From NCBI GenBank assembly GCA_003521815.1, contig DPHE01000018.1:1-36710 (forward strand): a stretch of DNA of 36,710 bases, read 5' to 3'. The stretch is from Colwellia sp. GTDB lineage: Bacteria > Pseudomonadota > Gammaproteobacteria > Enterobacterales > Alteromonadaceae. Below, one piece after another: positions 16,508-24,426 of the stretch. Numbering within the stretch: position 1 is the first letter of the stretch; each line of letters opens with the position of its first letter. The notes beneath the pieces are model-generated. The model was not told the origin of the DNA, searched no databases, and saw only the letters and a list, made by a program, of their open reading frames with translations. The translations under genes and the position numbers were made by a program.

Positions 16508-17464
16508 ATGACTATGAACAAAAAAATATCACAGCATAATACACAATATACAGATTCGCATTATGCTGTGGTCGATTTAGGTTCAAATAGCTTTCATTTA
16601 CTGATCACTAAATTAGTTAACAACCAAGTTAAGGTTGTAGACAAAATAAAACAAAAAGTACGTTTAGCTGCGGGTTTAAATAATAACAATGAATTAAGTC
16701 ATGATGCTATTAATCGTGGTATTGCTTGTTTAACGTTGTTTTCTCAACACCTCAAAAAAATTCCTGTGAGTAATATTCGTATTGTTGCTACCGCTGCTTT
16801 AAGAATAGCGATAAATCGTGATGATTTTTTAACCTTAGCTAATAAAATTTTACCGTTGAAAATTACGCTACTGAGTGGCGAAAAAGAAGCCAAAACGATC
16901 TACAGTGGCGTTGCTCATACCAGCCAAGGTCGTTGTGATAAAAAACGGTTGATTATAGATATAGGTGGCGCAAGTACTGAATTAATTATTGGTCAAGGCT
17001 TTGATGCGAAGCATGCTATTAGCGTAAACTTAGGTTGTGTAAGTTTTAAAGAGAAATTTTTTGCTGATAATTTATTAACGGATAAAAACTTTACCGCTGC
17101 GATTACTGCTGCAAGTCAAATCATTACTCCCATATCTACAGACTTCCTCAATTTAGGTTGGCAATCAGTTTTAGGTAGATCGGGGTCCATGCAAGCATTA
17201 GCTGAAGTGCTTCATGAAAGACAACAACCAATTATAATTACTCCAAATTTTTTACAAGAAATAAAACAAATACTTATTCACTGTAAAACCATTGATACTA
17301 TAACATTACCAGGATTAAGAGCCGATAGAGCACCCGTGCTCGCTAGTGGTTTGAGTATTCTAATTGCTTTATTTACCGTTTTTAACATTACCGAGTTAAC
17401 ACTCTCTACTGGAGCGCTTCGTGAAGGATTACTCTACGAGATGCTTCCTCCCCGAAACGTATAA
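16508..17464 (+). CDS. gppA: GppA/Ppx family phosphatase, single-domain form
   Basis: Exopolyphosphatase/pppGpp phosphohydrolase family; E. coli GppA converts pppGpp to ppGpp. The actin-like phosphatase domain is complete: VVDLGSNSFHLLI (about residues 21-33), DIGGASTELIIG (the GGAST form recalled for GppA rather than the GGGST of Ppx), GRSGSMQAL, and LSTGALREGLLYEML at the end. The protein stops there at 318 aa, where E. coli GppA (494 aa) continues with a helical HD-like C-terminal domain of about 175 residues. hemB converges 11 bp later, so no detached remainder exists. Position after rhlB is conserved. Function may therefore differ from that of the two-domain enzymes. Confidence 0.85.
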   Translation: MTMNKKISQHNTQYTDSHYAVVDLGSNSFHLLITKLVNNQVKVVDKIKQKVRLAAGLNNNNELSHDAINRGIACLTLFSQHLKKIPVSNIRIVATAALRIAINRDDFLTLANKILPLKITLLSGEKEAKTIYSGVAHTSQGRCDKKRLIIDIGGASTELIIGQGFDAKHAISVNLGCVSFKEKFFADNLLTDKNFTAAITAASQIITPISTDFLNLGWQSVLGRSGSMQALAEVLHERQQPIIITPNFLQEIKQILIHCKTIDTITLPGLRADRAPVLASGLSILIALFTVFNITELTLSTGALREGLLYEMLPPRNV

Positions 17465-17475
17465 CGCTACCTTTA

Positions 17476-18525
17476 CTATTTATCTTCTTTCAGCCATCTA
17501 GCAACTTGTTTGGCAAAGTACGTCAATATACCATCTGCACCTGCGCGTTTAAACGCCAACAAACCTTCCATCACGCAAGGTTTTTCAGCTAACCAACCAT
17601 TTTGAATAGCAGCCATATGCATGGCATATTCACCGCTCACTTGATATGCATAGGTTGGTACTTGAAAGGTATCTTTAACACGACGTACTATGTCTAGATA
17701 TGGCATTCCCGGTTTAATCATTACCATATCTGCACCTTCACTAATATCCTGTGCAACTTCATGTAAGGCTTCGTTACTATTAGCGGGATCCATTTGATAA
17801 GTATGCTTATCGCCACCTTTTAAGTTACTCGCTGACCCGACAGCATCACGAAATGGACCATAATAATTAGAAGCATACTTGGCGGAATAAGCTAATATTT
17901 TGGTATTAACAAAACCATTTTCCTCTAACCCTTGACGAATAGCACCAACACGACCATCCATCATATCTGATGGTGCAATAATATCAGCACCTGCTTGCGC
18001 ATGTGACAACGCTTGCTTAACCAATATTTCTGTTGTGATATCGTTTAATACATAGCCAGTCGCACCGGCTTTATTTTCATCACTTTCACTTAAAATACCA
18101 TCTTGACCATGGATGGTGAAAGGATCAAGCGCGACATCGGTAATAACCGCTAACTGTGGAAATTTTGCTTTTAATGCCCGAACAGTACGTTGAGCTAAGC
18201 CTTCTACATTATATGCTTCTTCAGCCATTAACGATTTTTTATTACTAGGTATCACCGGAAAAATAGCAATCGCAGGAATACCTAGATCCACTAATTCTTT
18301 TGCTTCTTCTAATAGTAAATCAATACTTTTTCTTTCTACCCCTGGCATTGAAGCAATTTCTTCACATTGATTTTTACCCTCTAAAACAAATACCGGATAG
18401 ATTAAATCGCTTACCGTTAATTGATTTTCTGCCATTAATCGACGCGTATAATCATCTTTGCGCATACGGCGCATACGTCGTGCTGGATATTGACCAAAAG
18501 TCGACTGGCTTATGTTGTTATTCAT
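17476..18525 (-). CDS. hemB: delta-aminolevulinate dehydratase, Mg-dependent type
   Basis: Condenses two 5-aminolevulinates to porphobilinogen. 349 aa. Schiff-base lysines are K216 (AYSAKYAS) and K271 (MIKPGMPY). The metal-binding stretch reads TDVALDPFTIHGQDG (residues 129-143), with Ala/Asp at the positions that are cysteines in zinc enzymes such as E. coli HemB. That makes it the Pseudomonas aeruginosa-like Mg type. The segment ATYQMDPANS-like (HTYQMDPANS) also follows the Pseudomonas form. It lies downstream of the tat operon on the same strand, but a decayed GGDEF fragment fills the 263-bp gap, so it probably has a separate promoter. Confidence 0.97.
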   Translation of the reverse strand: MNNNISQSTFGQYPARRMRRMRKDDYTRRLMAENQLTVSDLIYPVFVLEGKNQCEEIASMPGVERKSIDLLLEEAKELVDLGIPAIAIFPVIPSNKKSLMAEEAYNVEGLAQRTVRALKAKFPQLAVITDVALDPFTIHGQDGILSESDENKAGATGYVLNDITTEILVKQALSHAQAGADIIAPSDMMDGRVGAIRQGLEENGFVNTKILAYSAKYASNYYGPFRDAVGSASNLKGGDKHTYQMDPANSNEALHEVAQDISEGADMVMIKPGMPYLDIVRRVKDTFQVPTYAYQVSGEYAMHMAAIQNGWLAEKPCVMEGLLAFKRAGADGILTYFAKQVARWLKEDK

Positions 18526-18748
18526 AATTCTTTCCTGAAAATTGATACGGGTTATTCAATCTGATTTTACTATGTTGATGAGTGCACACCTGATTTGCAA
18601 CGTTTTTTCTTAAGGCTCTAACCCAAGAAATTTCCACGTTTTCATCGATATCAGGTAATATTACACAAAAATTCTCTCTACCATAGCGATAAGTAACATT
18701 ACCACTAACCAAATAACAAAACCTATTGCGGATCCTTAAAAAATTCGA
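18518..18748 (-). pseudogene. decayed GGDEF (diguanylate cyclase) fragment
   Basis: An open stretch of 76 codons without a convincing start encodes TYRYGRENFCVILPDIDEN followed by a helix-like ALRKNVANQVCTHQHSKI. The first part aligns by eye with the RYGGEEFxVxLPxTD core of GGDEF domains, with the active-site GGEEF changed to GRENF. The second resembles the following AExLRxxVxxxxxPHxxS helix and loop. The fragment begins after a stop codon, lacks the rest of the domain and overlaps the hemB start by eight bases. It is probably non-functional DNA now carrying the hemB 5' region. It might be expressed from a TTG at 18712, but no role is likely. Confidence 0.5.
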
Positions 18749-18788
18749 TCATTACATTGGGGCTTAGTGTCTGTCATAGCAAGCATAT

Positions 18789-19583
18789 TTATAAGTTGAA
18801 AGCTTTATCGGCATTAATACTAGTCTGATAAGCTATTTCATTGGCATCAATTGTGGTTATATCTGCAATTTTTTGAACTATATAAGGTAAGTAGCTTGGT
18901 TCATTACGGCTACTTTTAGGGCGAGGTCTAATCGTTCTCGGAGTCAAGTAAGGTGCATCAGTTTCAATCAATAAACGATTAAATGGAATTAATTGAATAA
19001 TCTCTTGTAGCTCTTTACCTCTACGCTCATCACAGAGCCAACCCGTAATACCTATATACATATTAGCTGATATGCACTGTTCTAACTCTGCTTTATTACC
19101 GGTAAAACAATGGGCTACCATAGCAGGAATTCGAGAAATAAAAGGTTTTAGTTCCGCGAACCAAGGAGAAAATGCATCTCGCTGATGCAGAAATAATGGC
19201 ATATCCAGATCTGCCGCTAAGCTAATTTGTACTTTAAATACTTTTAACTGTTGTTCTGGAGCGGAAAAGTTCCGATTGAAATCTAAACCACACTCGCCTA
19301 TCGCTTTTACGTGGGGTTGTTTGGTTAATTGAATTAATTGTTCTAAATAATCATCACCAACACCATCAGCATCATGAGGATGAACACCCGCTGTACTAAA
19401 TAGAGTATTAGGAAATTTTTGCTGATAATGTTGACATAATGCTAAAGCCTGCTGACTTTCATATACGTTAGTTCCTGTAATCAAGAGCTTTTCAACACCT
19501 TGGTTTTTAGCCCTAAGAATAAGTTCATCTCGATCTTTATCAAAACGCTTGTTCGTTAGGTTTACGCCTATATCAATTAACAT
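18789..19583 (-). CDS. tatD: TatD family metal-dependent deoxyribonuclease
   Basis: TIM-barrel metallohydrolase; E. coli TatD is a 3'-5' exonuclease linked to DNA repair and fragmentation and is not required for Tat export. 264 aa. It opens LIDIGVNLTNKRF, like E. coli TatD, which also lacks the usual HxH start motif. Other ligands and signatures are GVHPHDAD, IGECGLDFNRNFS, LFLHQRDA, HCFTG, and ETDAPYLTP. It is encoded 67 bp after tatC, the usual tatABCD order. Confidence 0.95.
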   Translation of the reverse strand: MLIDIGVNLTNKRFDKDRDELILRAKNQGVEKLLITGTNVYESQQALALCQHYQQKFPNTLFSTAGVHPHDADGVGDDYLEQLIQLTKQPHVKAIGECGLDFNRNFSAPEQQLKVFKVQISLAADLDMPLFLHQRDAFSPWFAELKPFISRIPAMVAHCFTGNKAELEQCISANMYIGITGWLCDERRGKELQEIIQLIPFNRLLIETDAPYLTPRTIRPRPKSSRNEPSYLPYIVQKIADITTIDANEIAYQTSINADKAFNL

Positions 19584-19650
19584 TATATATCTGCATAACT
19601 AACTGACAGTTCAGATAAAAAAACACTTGATAATAAAATAGTTTTTTTCA

Positions 19651-20430
19651 TTACCTAGCTTCTTCATCTTCATCGTCTTTATGATATAGGGATGCGATAA
19701 CAATGCCAACTTCAAATAACAGTAACATTGGTATGGCTAACATAGATTGCGAAATAATATCAGGAGGCGTCAACAACATACCAATAACAAAAGCCCCAAC
19801 AACCATATAAGGACGCTTTTTTCGTAAACTATCTGGATTAGTCACGCCGGTCCAACACAATAGTATAATCGCAACAGGAATTTCAAACGCTGCACCAAAA
19901 GCAAAAAACAGTTTCAAAACAAAATCTAAATAACTACTAATATCAGTAGCAATCACTACTCCTTCGGGGGCAACTGAAGTAAAAAAAGCAAAAACCACAG
20001 GAAAAACGATAAAATACGCAAAAGCGATGCCACTATAAAACAACAAAGTAGAGCCTAGCATCAGCGGGGCTATTAAACGTTTTTCATTACGATATAGGCC
20101 TGGAGCAACAAATGACCAAACTTGATATAAGATGTAAGGCATGGCAATAAAAATTGACAGGACTATGGTGAGCTTAAAAGGAGCAAAAAAAGGTGATGCT
20201 ACATCCGTTGCAATCATTTGCGAACCAGTTGGCATAGTTTGCAATAGAGGTTGTGCTAGGTACTGATAAATATCTTGAGCAAAATAAGCTAAGCAACAAA
20301 ATACCAATAAAATACCAAGCACTGCGTGTAATAAACGTGTTCTGAGTTCAATTAAATGGTCAAAAATCGTTACACTTTTCTCTGATGCCAATGGCTCTGA
20401 AGACTTTGAGTGTTCTACCGATGGATTCAT
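19651..20430 (-). CDS. tatC: Sec-independent translocase subunit TatC
   Basis: Core receptor of the twin-arginine translocase in the inner membrane; with TatB it recognises RR signal peptides of folded substrates. 259 aa, six predicted membrane helices. The cytoplasmic HLIELRTRLLHAV segment and the periplasmic VASPFFAPFKLT and QVWSFVAPGLYRNEKR segments are the conserved signal-peptide-binding landmarks. The C-tail is acidic (KDDEDEEAR). The start overlaps the tatB stop by four bases (ATGA). Confidence 0.97.
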   Translation of the reverse strand: MNPSVEHSKSSEPLASEKSVTIFDHLIELRTRLLHAVLGILLVFCCLAYFAQDIYQYLAQPLLQTMPTGSQMIATDVASPFFAPFKLTIVLSIFIAMPYILYQVWSFVAPGLYRNEKRLIAPLMLGSTLLFYSGIAFAYFIVFPVVFAFFTSVAPEGVVIATDISSYLDFVLKLFFAFGAAFEIPVAIILLCWTGVTNPDSLRKKRPYMVVGAFVIGMLLTPPDIISQSMLAIPMLLLFEVGIVIASLYHKDDEDEEAR

Positions 20431-20906
20431 TTGTTCTGCTTATCTTCGTGCTCAATATTCGGTGTGCTTTTATCAGGCATCTTTGATGACTCAATAATTT
20501 GAGTCTTATCTGTTTGAATATTATCTTCTGGTTCAGTACTATCAGTTTTAGCTATAGTAGATTGACTCGCTAATGAAGTGCTAATAAATGAGTCCATAGC
20601 GTTTTTATCAACCTTTTTAAAAGGTTCATTGACCATAGCAGCAGCTTCTTTCAATGACTTGACCGATTCTGCGATTTCGGGACTTAAGTTAGTCATGTCT
20701 GCTTGCTCTGCTTTTTTAAGGTTTGCATGCAGCTCATGAATTCTGAGCTCTTCCGTAAGCTCAGTCTTTACCGAATCACTGAACTTACGCACTCCCGAGA
20801 TCCAACCTTTAATGGTTCGAATTGCTACCGGTAGACGCTCAGGGCCAAGTACTACTAGCCCAATAATACCAATAACTGTTAATTCCCAAAAACCAATATC
20901 AAACAT
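20427..20906 (-). CDS. tatB: Sec-independent translocase subunit TatB
   Basis: Partner of TatC in the substrate receptor complex. 159 aa: a short N-terminal membrane helix (MFDIGFWELTVIGIIGLVVL, with the conserved E8), the hinge GPERLP, an amphipathic helix, then a long charged helix and a low-complexity Ser/Thr/Glu tail. It begins three bases after the tatA stop and overlaps tatC by four bases. Confidence 0.95.
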   Translation of the reverse strand: MFDIGFWELTVIGIIGLVVLGPERLPVAIRTIKGWISGVRKFSDSVKTELTEELRIHELHANLKKAEQADMTNLSPEIAESVKSLKEAAAMVNEPFKKVDKNAMDSFISTSLASQSTIAKTDSTEPEDNIQTDKTQIIESSKMPDKSTPNIEHEDKQNK

Positions 20907-20909
20907 TAA

Positions 20910-21176
20910 TTACGCCTGACTATTGTCTTTTTGGCTTTCTTTAGATTTACTAGATTCGTGTGCAGTATTGCTACTATCACCTAACGTATCTGAGTTTGTT
21001 TCTACTTTATTAGCTGAATCTGTGCCAGCTGAAACTTTTTCATCACCTATGGCATTTTTAAAGCCCTTTATTGCTGAGCCTAAATCACCACCTAAATTGC
21101 GCAATTTTTTAGTACCAAACAATAAAACAACAATTACGGCAACAATTAATAATTGCCAAATACTGATACCACCCAT
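20910..21176 (-). CDS. tatA: Sec-independent translocase subunit TatA
   Basis: Pore-forming subunit recruited to TatBC. 88 aa: N-terminal membrane helix (MGGISIWQLLIVAVIVVLLF, with Q8), hinge FGTKKL, amphipathic helix with DLGSAIKGFKNA, and a polar tail. AGGAG six bases before the ATG is a strong ribosome-binding site, in line with the high TatA dosage known for this system. Confidence 0.96.
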   Translation of the reverse strand: MGGISIWQLLIVAVIVVLLFGTKKLRNLGGDLGSAIKGFKNAIGDEKVSAGTDSANKVETNSDTLGDSSNTAHESSKSKESQKDNSQA

Positions 21177-21204
21177 AACAAACTCCTATAATCTAATTAG
21201 CGCT

Positions 21205-21233
21205 ATTATACCCAAATGAAGTCAGTAAACGAG
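21205..21233 (-). promoter_or_regulatory. predicted promoter of the tat operon
   Basis: The minus strand has a perfect TATAAT -10 at 21205-21210, about 30 bases upstream of tatA. The -35 region is poor, so exact limits are uncertain. Predicted leader about 20 bases. Confidence 0.45.
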
Positions 21234-21344
21234 TAAAAGCATGCATTCATTAATAAAATAATGCGCCAAAAAAAGTTTAAATTAGATAATTTCTCTCACA
21301 AAGAGCTTATCCACTTTCAATATCTTCTACCATTAAGCCATAAC

Positions 21345-21412
21345 TAATACCAATTGTAATAATAAATCATTCACCAAGATCTTGTAATGCTTTGCTTTTT
21401 TGATTGGTATTA
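21345..21412. repeat. 68-bp palindromic repeat of the ATACCAAT type
   Basis: The 10-bp arms TAATACCAAT (21345-21354) and ATTGGTATTA (21403-21412) are perfect complements, with a G-U pair next inward and a small AAGATCTT palindrome inside. The left arm with the following TG matches that of the repeat at 15143. The right end, TTGATTGGTATTA, recurs exactly upstream of cyaY (6060-6072). It lies in the 308-bp tatA-rpoH gap, which otherwise holds the tat promoter and the rpoH terminator. Confidence 0.6.
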
Positions 21413-21437
21413 CGAACTAAGTTCATATTTCAGGCAC

Positions 21438-21462
21438 AAAAAAACCGACCGAAGTCGGTTTT
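21438..21462 (-). terminator. intrinsic terminator downstream of rpoH
   Basis: On the minus strand AAAACCGAC-TTCG-GTCGGTTTT forms a 9-bp stem capped by a stable UUCG tetraloop and followed by a seven-T run (21438-21444). It starts 22 bases after the rpoH stop. Confidence 0.85.
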
Positions 21463-21484
21463 AAAATACATGACTAAACAACCT

Positions 21485-22339
21485 CTATAACACCATAGTA
21501 TTTTTCAGTTTGTTTAACGCATTTTTTTCTAACTGTCGAACTCGCTCAGCTGAAATTTGGTATTTATTGGCTAACTCTTGTAATGTTGTTTTATCTTCGC
21601 TCAACCAACGAGTTTTAATAATATCCTGGCTGCGATGATCTAGCGCAACTAATGCCGTAGATAAAAGGTTATTAGCGTGACTTTCCCAGTTCGCATTTTC
21701 TACTTCTATCGCCAAATCTGATTGTTTGTCTTCTAAGTACTGTGCTGGAGAAAAATTACCTGCACTTGCATTATCGTTATCATCAGAAGAAAGCTCAAAA
21801 GCTTGGTCATGACTACTCATACGATTTTCCATTTCCAAAACATCTTTGGTACTAACGCCTAATGTTTCAGCAACCGTATTCACTTCATCATTACTAAACC
21901 AACCCAAGCGTTTTTTATTCTTACGTAAATTAAAAAATAATTTACGTTGCGCTTTAGTGGTAGCAACTTTTACGATACGCCAATTTTTCAATACATATTC
22001 ATGTATTTCGGCTTTGATCCAATGCACTGCAAATGAGACTAAACGTACACCCACTTCAGGGTTAAAACGTTTAACGGCTTTCATTAAGCCCACATTACCT
22101 TCTTGTACTAAGTCAGCTTGTGCTAACCCATAACCGGAATAGCCTTTGGCAATATGAACAACAAAACGCAAATGTGACATGATCAGCTGTTGTGCCGCTT
22201 GTAAGTCATTCTCATTATATAGACTAGTGGCAAGATCACGCTCTTCTTCAGCTGTTAGCATAGGAATGCTATACGCTGATTGCATGTACGCTTCAATACT
22301 ACCGCTTTTTGGTAGAATAAGTTGCATTGTATTACTCAT
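21485..22339 (-). CDS. rpoH: heat-shock sigma factor RpoH (sigma-32)
   Basis: Directs RNA polymerase to heat-shock promoters. 284 aa, same length and pattern as E. coli RpoH. Region 2 contains SHLRFVVHIAKGYSGYGL and the near-invariant RFNPEVGVRLVSFAVHWIK. The RpoH box QRKLFFNLR is at residues 131-139, the segment tied to core binding and FtsH/chaperone-dependent turnover. Region 4 ends with SAERVRQLEKNALNKL. AGAGG lies upstream of the ATG. It follows ftsX after a 207-bp gap, the conserved ftsYEX-rpoH order. No convincing -35/-10 pair was found in that gap. Confidence 0.98.
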   Translation of the reverse strand: MSNTMQLILPKSGSIEAYMQSAYSIPMLTAEEERDLATSLYNENDLQAAQQLIMSHLRFVVHIAKGYSGYGLAQADLVQEGNVGLMKAVKRFNPEVGVRLVSFAVHWIKAEIHEYVLKNWRIVKVATTKAQRKLFFNLRKNKKRLGWFSNDEVNTVAETLGVSTKDVLEMENRMSSHDQAFELSSDDNDNASAGNFSPAQYLEDKQSDLAIEVENANWESHANNLLSTALVALDHRSQDIIKTRWLSEDKTTLQELANKYQISAERVRQLEKNALNKLKNTMVL

Positions 22340-22546
22340 ATATAAACCTCTTTCCTTAAACTTTTTACTTGTTTTGCGCTCGCTATTTTAACATAAAACC
22401 AGTGTTTTAACTACCTACACCATACTAGGAGCACCAAATGCCGACAAACATTAGCTTAATAGAAAGGGCAAAACAAGATCATCTTTCATTTATTTAGTGA
22501 AATATTTGTTAACGCAATCCTTTTTATGTATCAATCGGAGAAAAAT

Positions 22547-23521
22547 TTAGTCTGCATTAGGCTCAATCGTTCTAATATGTTTACGTACCGAAATGTAGCT
22601 ACCGACTAAACCAAGCAATACAGCAAAAGCAATAAGCAATAACGCCTCGTTAAATGCTAAGCCTTGTAACTGAAAGTCACTTTGATATAAGTCAGTTAGT
22701 TTACCAATAGCACCGGTTAGGTAATGTGCCAATAAACTCACCACTAACCAAGAGAGTAAACCACCAAAAATACCGTACCAAATGCCACTGTAAAGAAATG
22801 GCCGTTGAATAAAGCTATCTGTTGCACCGACTAATTTCATAATGGCAATTGCATCTTGCTGACTTAAAATAGCAAGTCTTATGGTATTACCAACAATAAG
22901 TACCACAGATAAACACAACAACAAAGCAACACCACTAACGATATCTTTGATTAACTGTGCCATTGCTTCTAAACGTGTAAGCCATTCCAGATCAAGTTTA
23001 CCTTGATCGACTTCTCGCTCTTGCTTTAATTTTGATAACAGTTCATTAGCAGCATCCGCCTGACTAGAACGTTTAGTAGGTGTAACCAAAATAGTAGCGG
23101 GCAACGGGTTTTTTTCTAAATACTCAAGTGACTTCCCAAAACCTGAGAGTATTTTAAACTCCTTTAATGCTTGTTTTGCAGAAATAAAATGCACGTCATT
23201 GACTTCAGGATACAATTTAAGTCGTTTAACTAAGTTTTTAGCACTTTTATCATTGACCGATAATTTTAAGAACAGTGTGATTTGAGAAGCACTATCCCAT
23301 TGTTCACTAACCTGTTGGGAATTTTTAACAAACAAGTGCAAAGTAGCGGGTAAGGCTAAACTAATACCTAAAACAAAGACTGTCATTATGGAAGTAAACG
23401 GCGTACGCCATAAATCGCCTAAGCTACCCACAGCTTGTTGAATGTGTCTAATCGGTAAAGTAAATAACAGCCTTAACAAGCTATCACGTTGACTTAACTT
23501 TCTAGAATGCAAATTACTCAT
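22547..23521 (-). CDS. ftsX: cell-division protein FtsX
   Basis: Membrane subunit of the FtsEX complex, which controls periplasmic amidase activation (through EnvC in enteric bacteria) and divisome assembly. 324 aa: cytoplasmic N-terminus, first membrane helix around FTSIMTVFVLGISLAL, a periplasmic domain of about 110 residues, then three more helices, including VSGVALLLCLSVVLIVGNT. The start overlaps ftsE by eight bases (ATGAGTAA), a tight coupling typical of this pair. Confidence 0.95.
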   Translation of the reverse strand: MSNLHSRKLSQRDSLLRLLFTLPIRHIQQAVGSLGDLWRTPFTSIMTVFVLGISLALPATLHLFVKNSQQVSEQWDSASQITLFLKLSVNDKSAKNLVKRLKLYPEVNDVHFISAKQALKEFKILSGFGKSLEYLEKNPLPATILVTPTKRSSQADAANELLSKLKQEREVDQGKLDLEWLTRLEAMAQLIKDIVSGVALLLCLSVVLIVGNTIRLAILSQQDAIAIMKLVGATDSFIQRPFLYSGIWYGIFGGLLSWLVVSLLAHYLTGAIGKLTDLYQSDFQLQGLAFNEALLLIAFAVLLGLVGSYISVRKHIRTIEPNAD

Positions 23522-24242
23522 CCATACCCCTTTGCGCTGCGATACTTGATGCTGTTATAGCATCGGCACTTAATCCTTCAATGATGCCATCATTAATCAT
23601 GGTACCTTCTTTTAACGTTAACGTGCGATATTTCATGCGAGCAATTAATCCTAAATCATGGGTAGCAATTAACACGGTAACGCCTGCAGCATTAAACTCT
23701 TCAAATAAGCGAATAATATCTAAAGATAGTTTGGGATCTAAATTTCCGGTCGGCTCATCAGCAAGTAAAATAGGAGGTTTGTTAACAATAGCTCTAGCAA
23801 TACCAACCCGTTGTTGCTCGCCGCCAGAAAGCATATGTGGAAAACACTTTAGTTTCGCGCTTAAATGCACTTTATCTAAAGCGGTTTCAACACGATTTTT
23901 AATTTCTTTGTGGCTCACTCCTTCAATAATTAGTGGTAAAGCAACATTATCGAATACAGTTCGATCTTTAAGCAGGTTATGGCTTTGAAATATCATTCCT
24001 ATACCACGACGTACATAGGGGATTTTTTTATACTTTATTTTAGCGAGCTCGGTACTATTCACTAGAATACTACCGGCGGTAGGCTTTTCCATCATGGATA
24101 TAAGCTTTAATAAAGTACTTTTACCCGCGCCTGAGTGGCCCGTTAAAAATGCCATTTCACCCGCTTCAAGCGTGAAGTTCACCTGTTTAAGGGCGAGAAA
24201 GCCACCGGGATAAGTTTTGTTAACATTATTAAAGTTAATCAT
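23514..24242 (-). CDS. ftsE: cell-division ATP-binding protein FtsE
   Basis: ABC-type ATPase of FtsEX. The start is the ATG at 24242 (MINFNNVNKTYPGG), which matches the family; the longer frame would add 47 basic residues with no counterpart. 242 aa, about 20 longer than E. coli FtsE because of a C-terminal extension after TLKEGTM. Walker A GHSGAGKS at residues 35-42, Q-loop MIFQSHNLL, signature LSGGEQQR, Walker B ILLADEPTGNLD, H-loop THD. No strong ribosome-binding site. A 184-bp gap separates it from ftsY. Confidence 0.95.
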   Translation of the reverse strand: MINFNNVNKTYPGGFLALKQVNFTLEAGEMAFLTGHSGAGKSTLLKLISMMEKPTAGSILVNSTELAKIKYKKIPYVRRGIGMIFQSHNLLKDRTVFDNVALPLIIEGVSHKEIKNRVETALDKVHLSAKLKCFPHMLSGGEQQRVGIARAIVNKPPILLADEPTGNLDPKLSLDIIRLFEEFNAAGVTVLIATHDLGLIARMKYRTLTLKEGTMINDGIIEGLSADAITASSIAAQRGMDE

Positions 24243-24426
24243 AATTATTATTTTATTCAGTAATGATTTATTTAAGTCTATAAGGTCTGTAGATCTTTGT
24301 TTATTACTTTTACAACTTTTTACCTTCTTTATAAGACGCGTAGTCTGCCACTTTACTATGCGGTAACGCAGTAGAAAGACCAATAAACTTTGACCTTAAA
24401 TTCGTTAAAATGAAAGCTCAAAGACC

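Noticed and set aside
19584..19650. A-tract/T-tract hairpin between tatC and tatD as a terminator
   Set aside because: The arms are pure A and T without a GC core, too weak to call.
24243..24383. 47-residue N-terminal extension of FtsE
   Set aside because: Homologues begin at MINFNNV-like sequence; the extension is basic, repetitive and without a counterpart.
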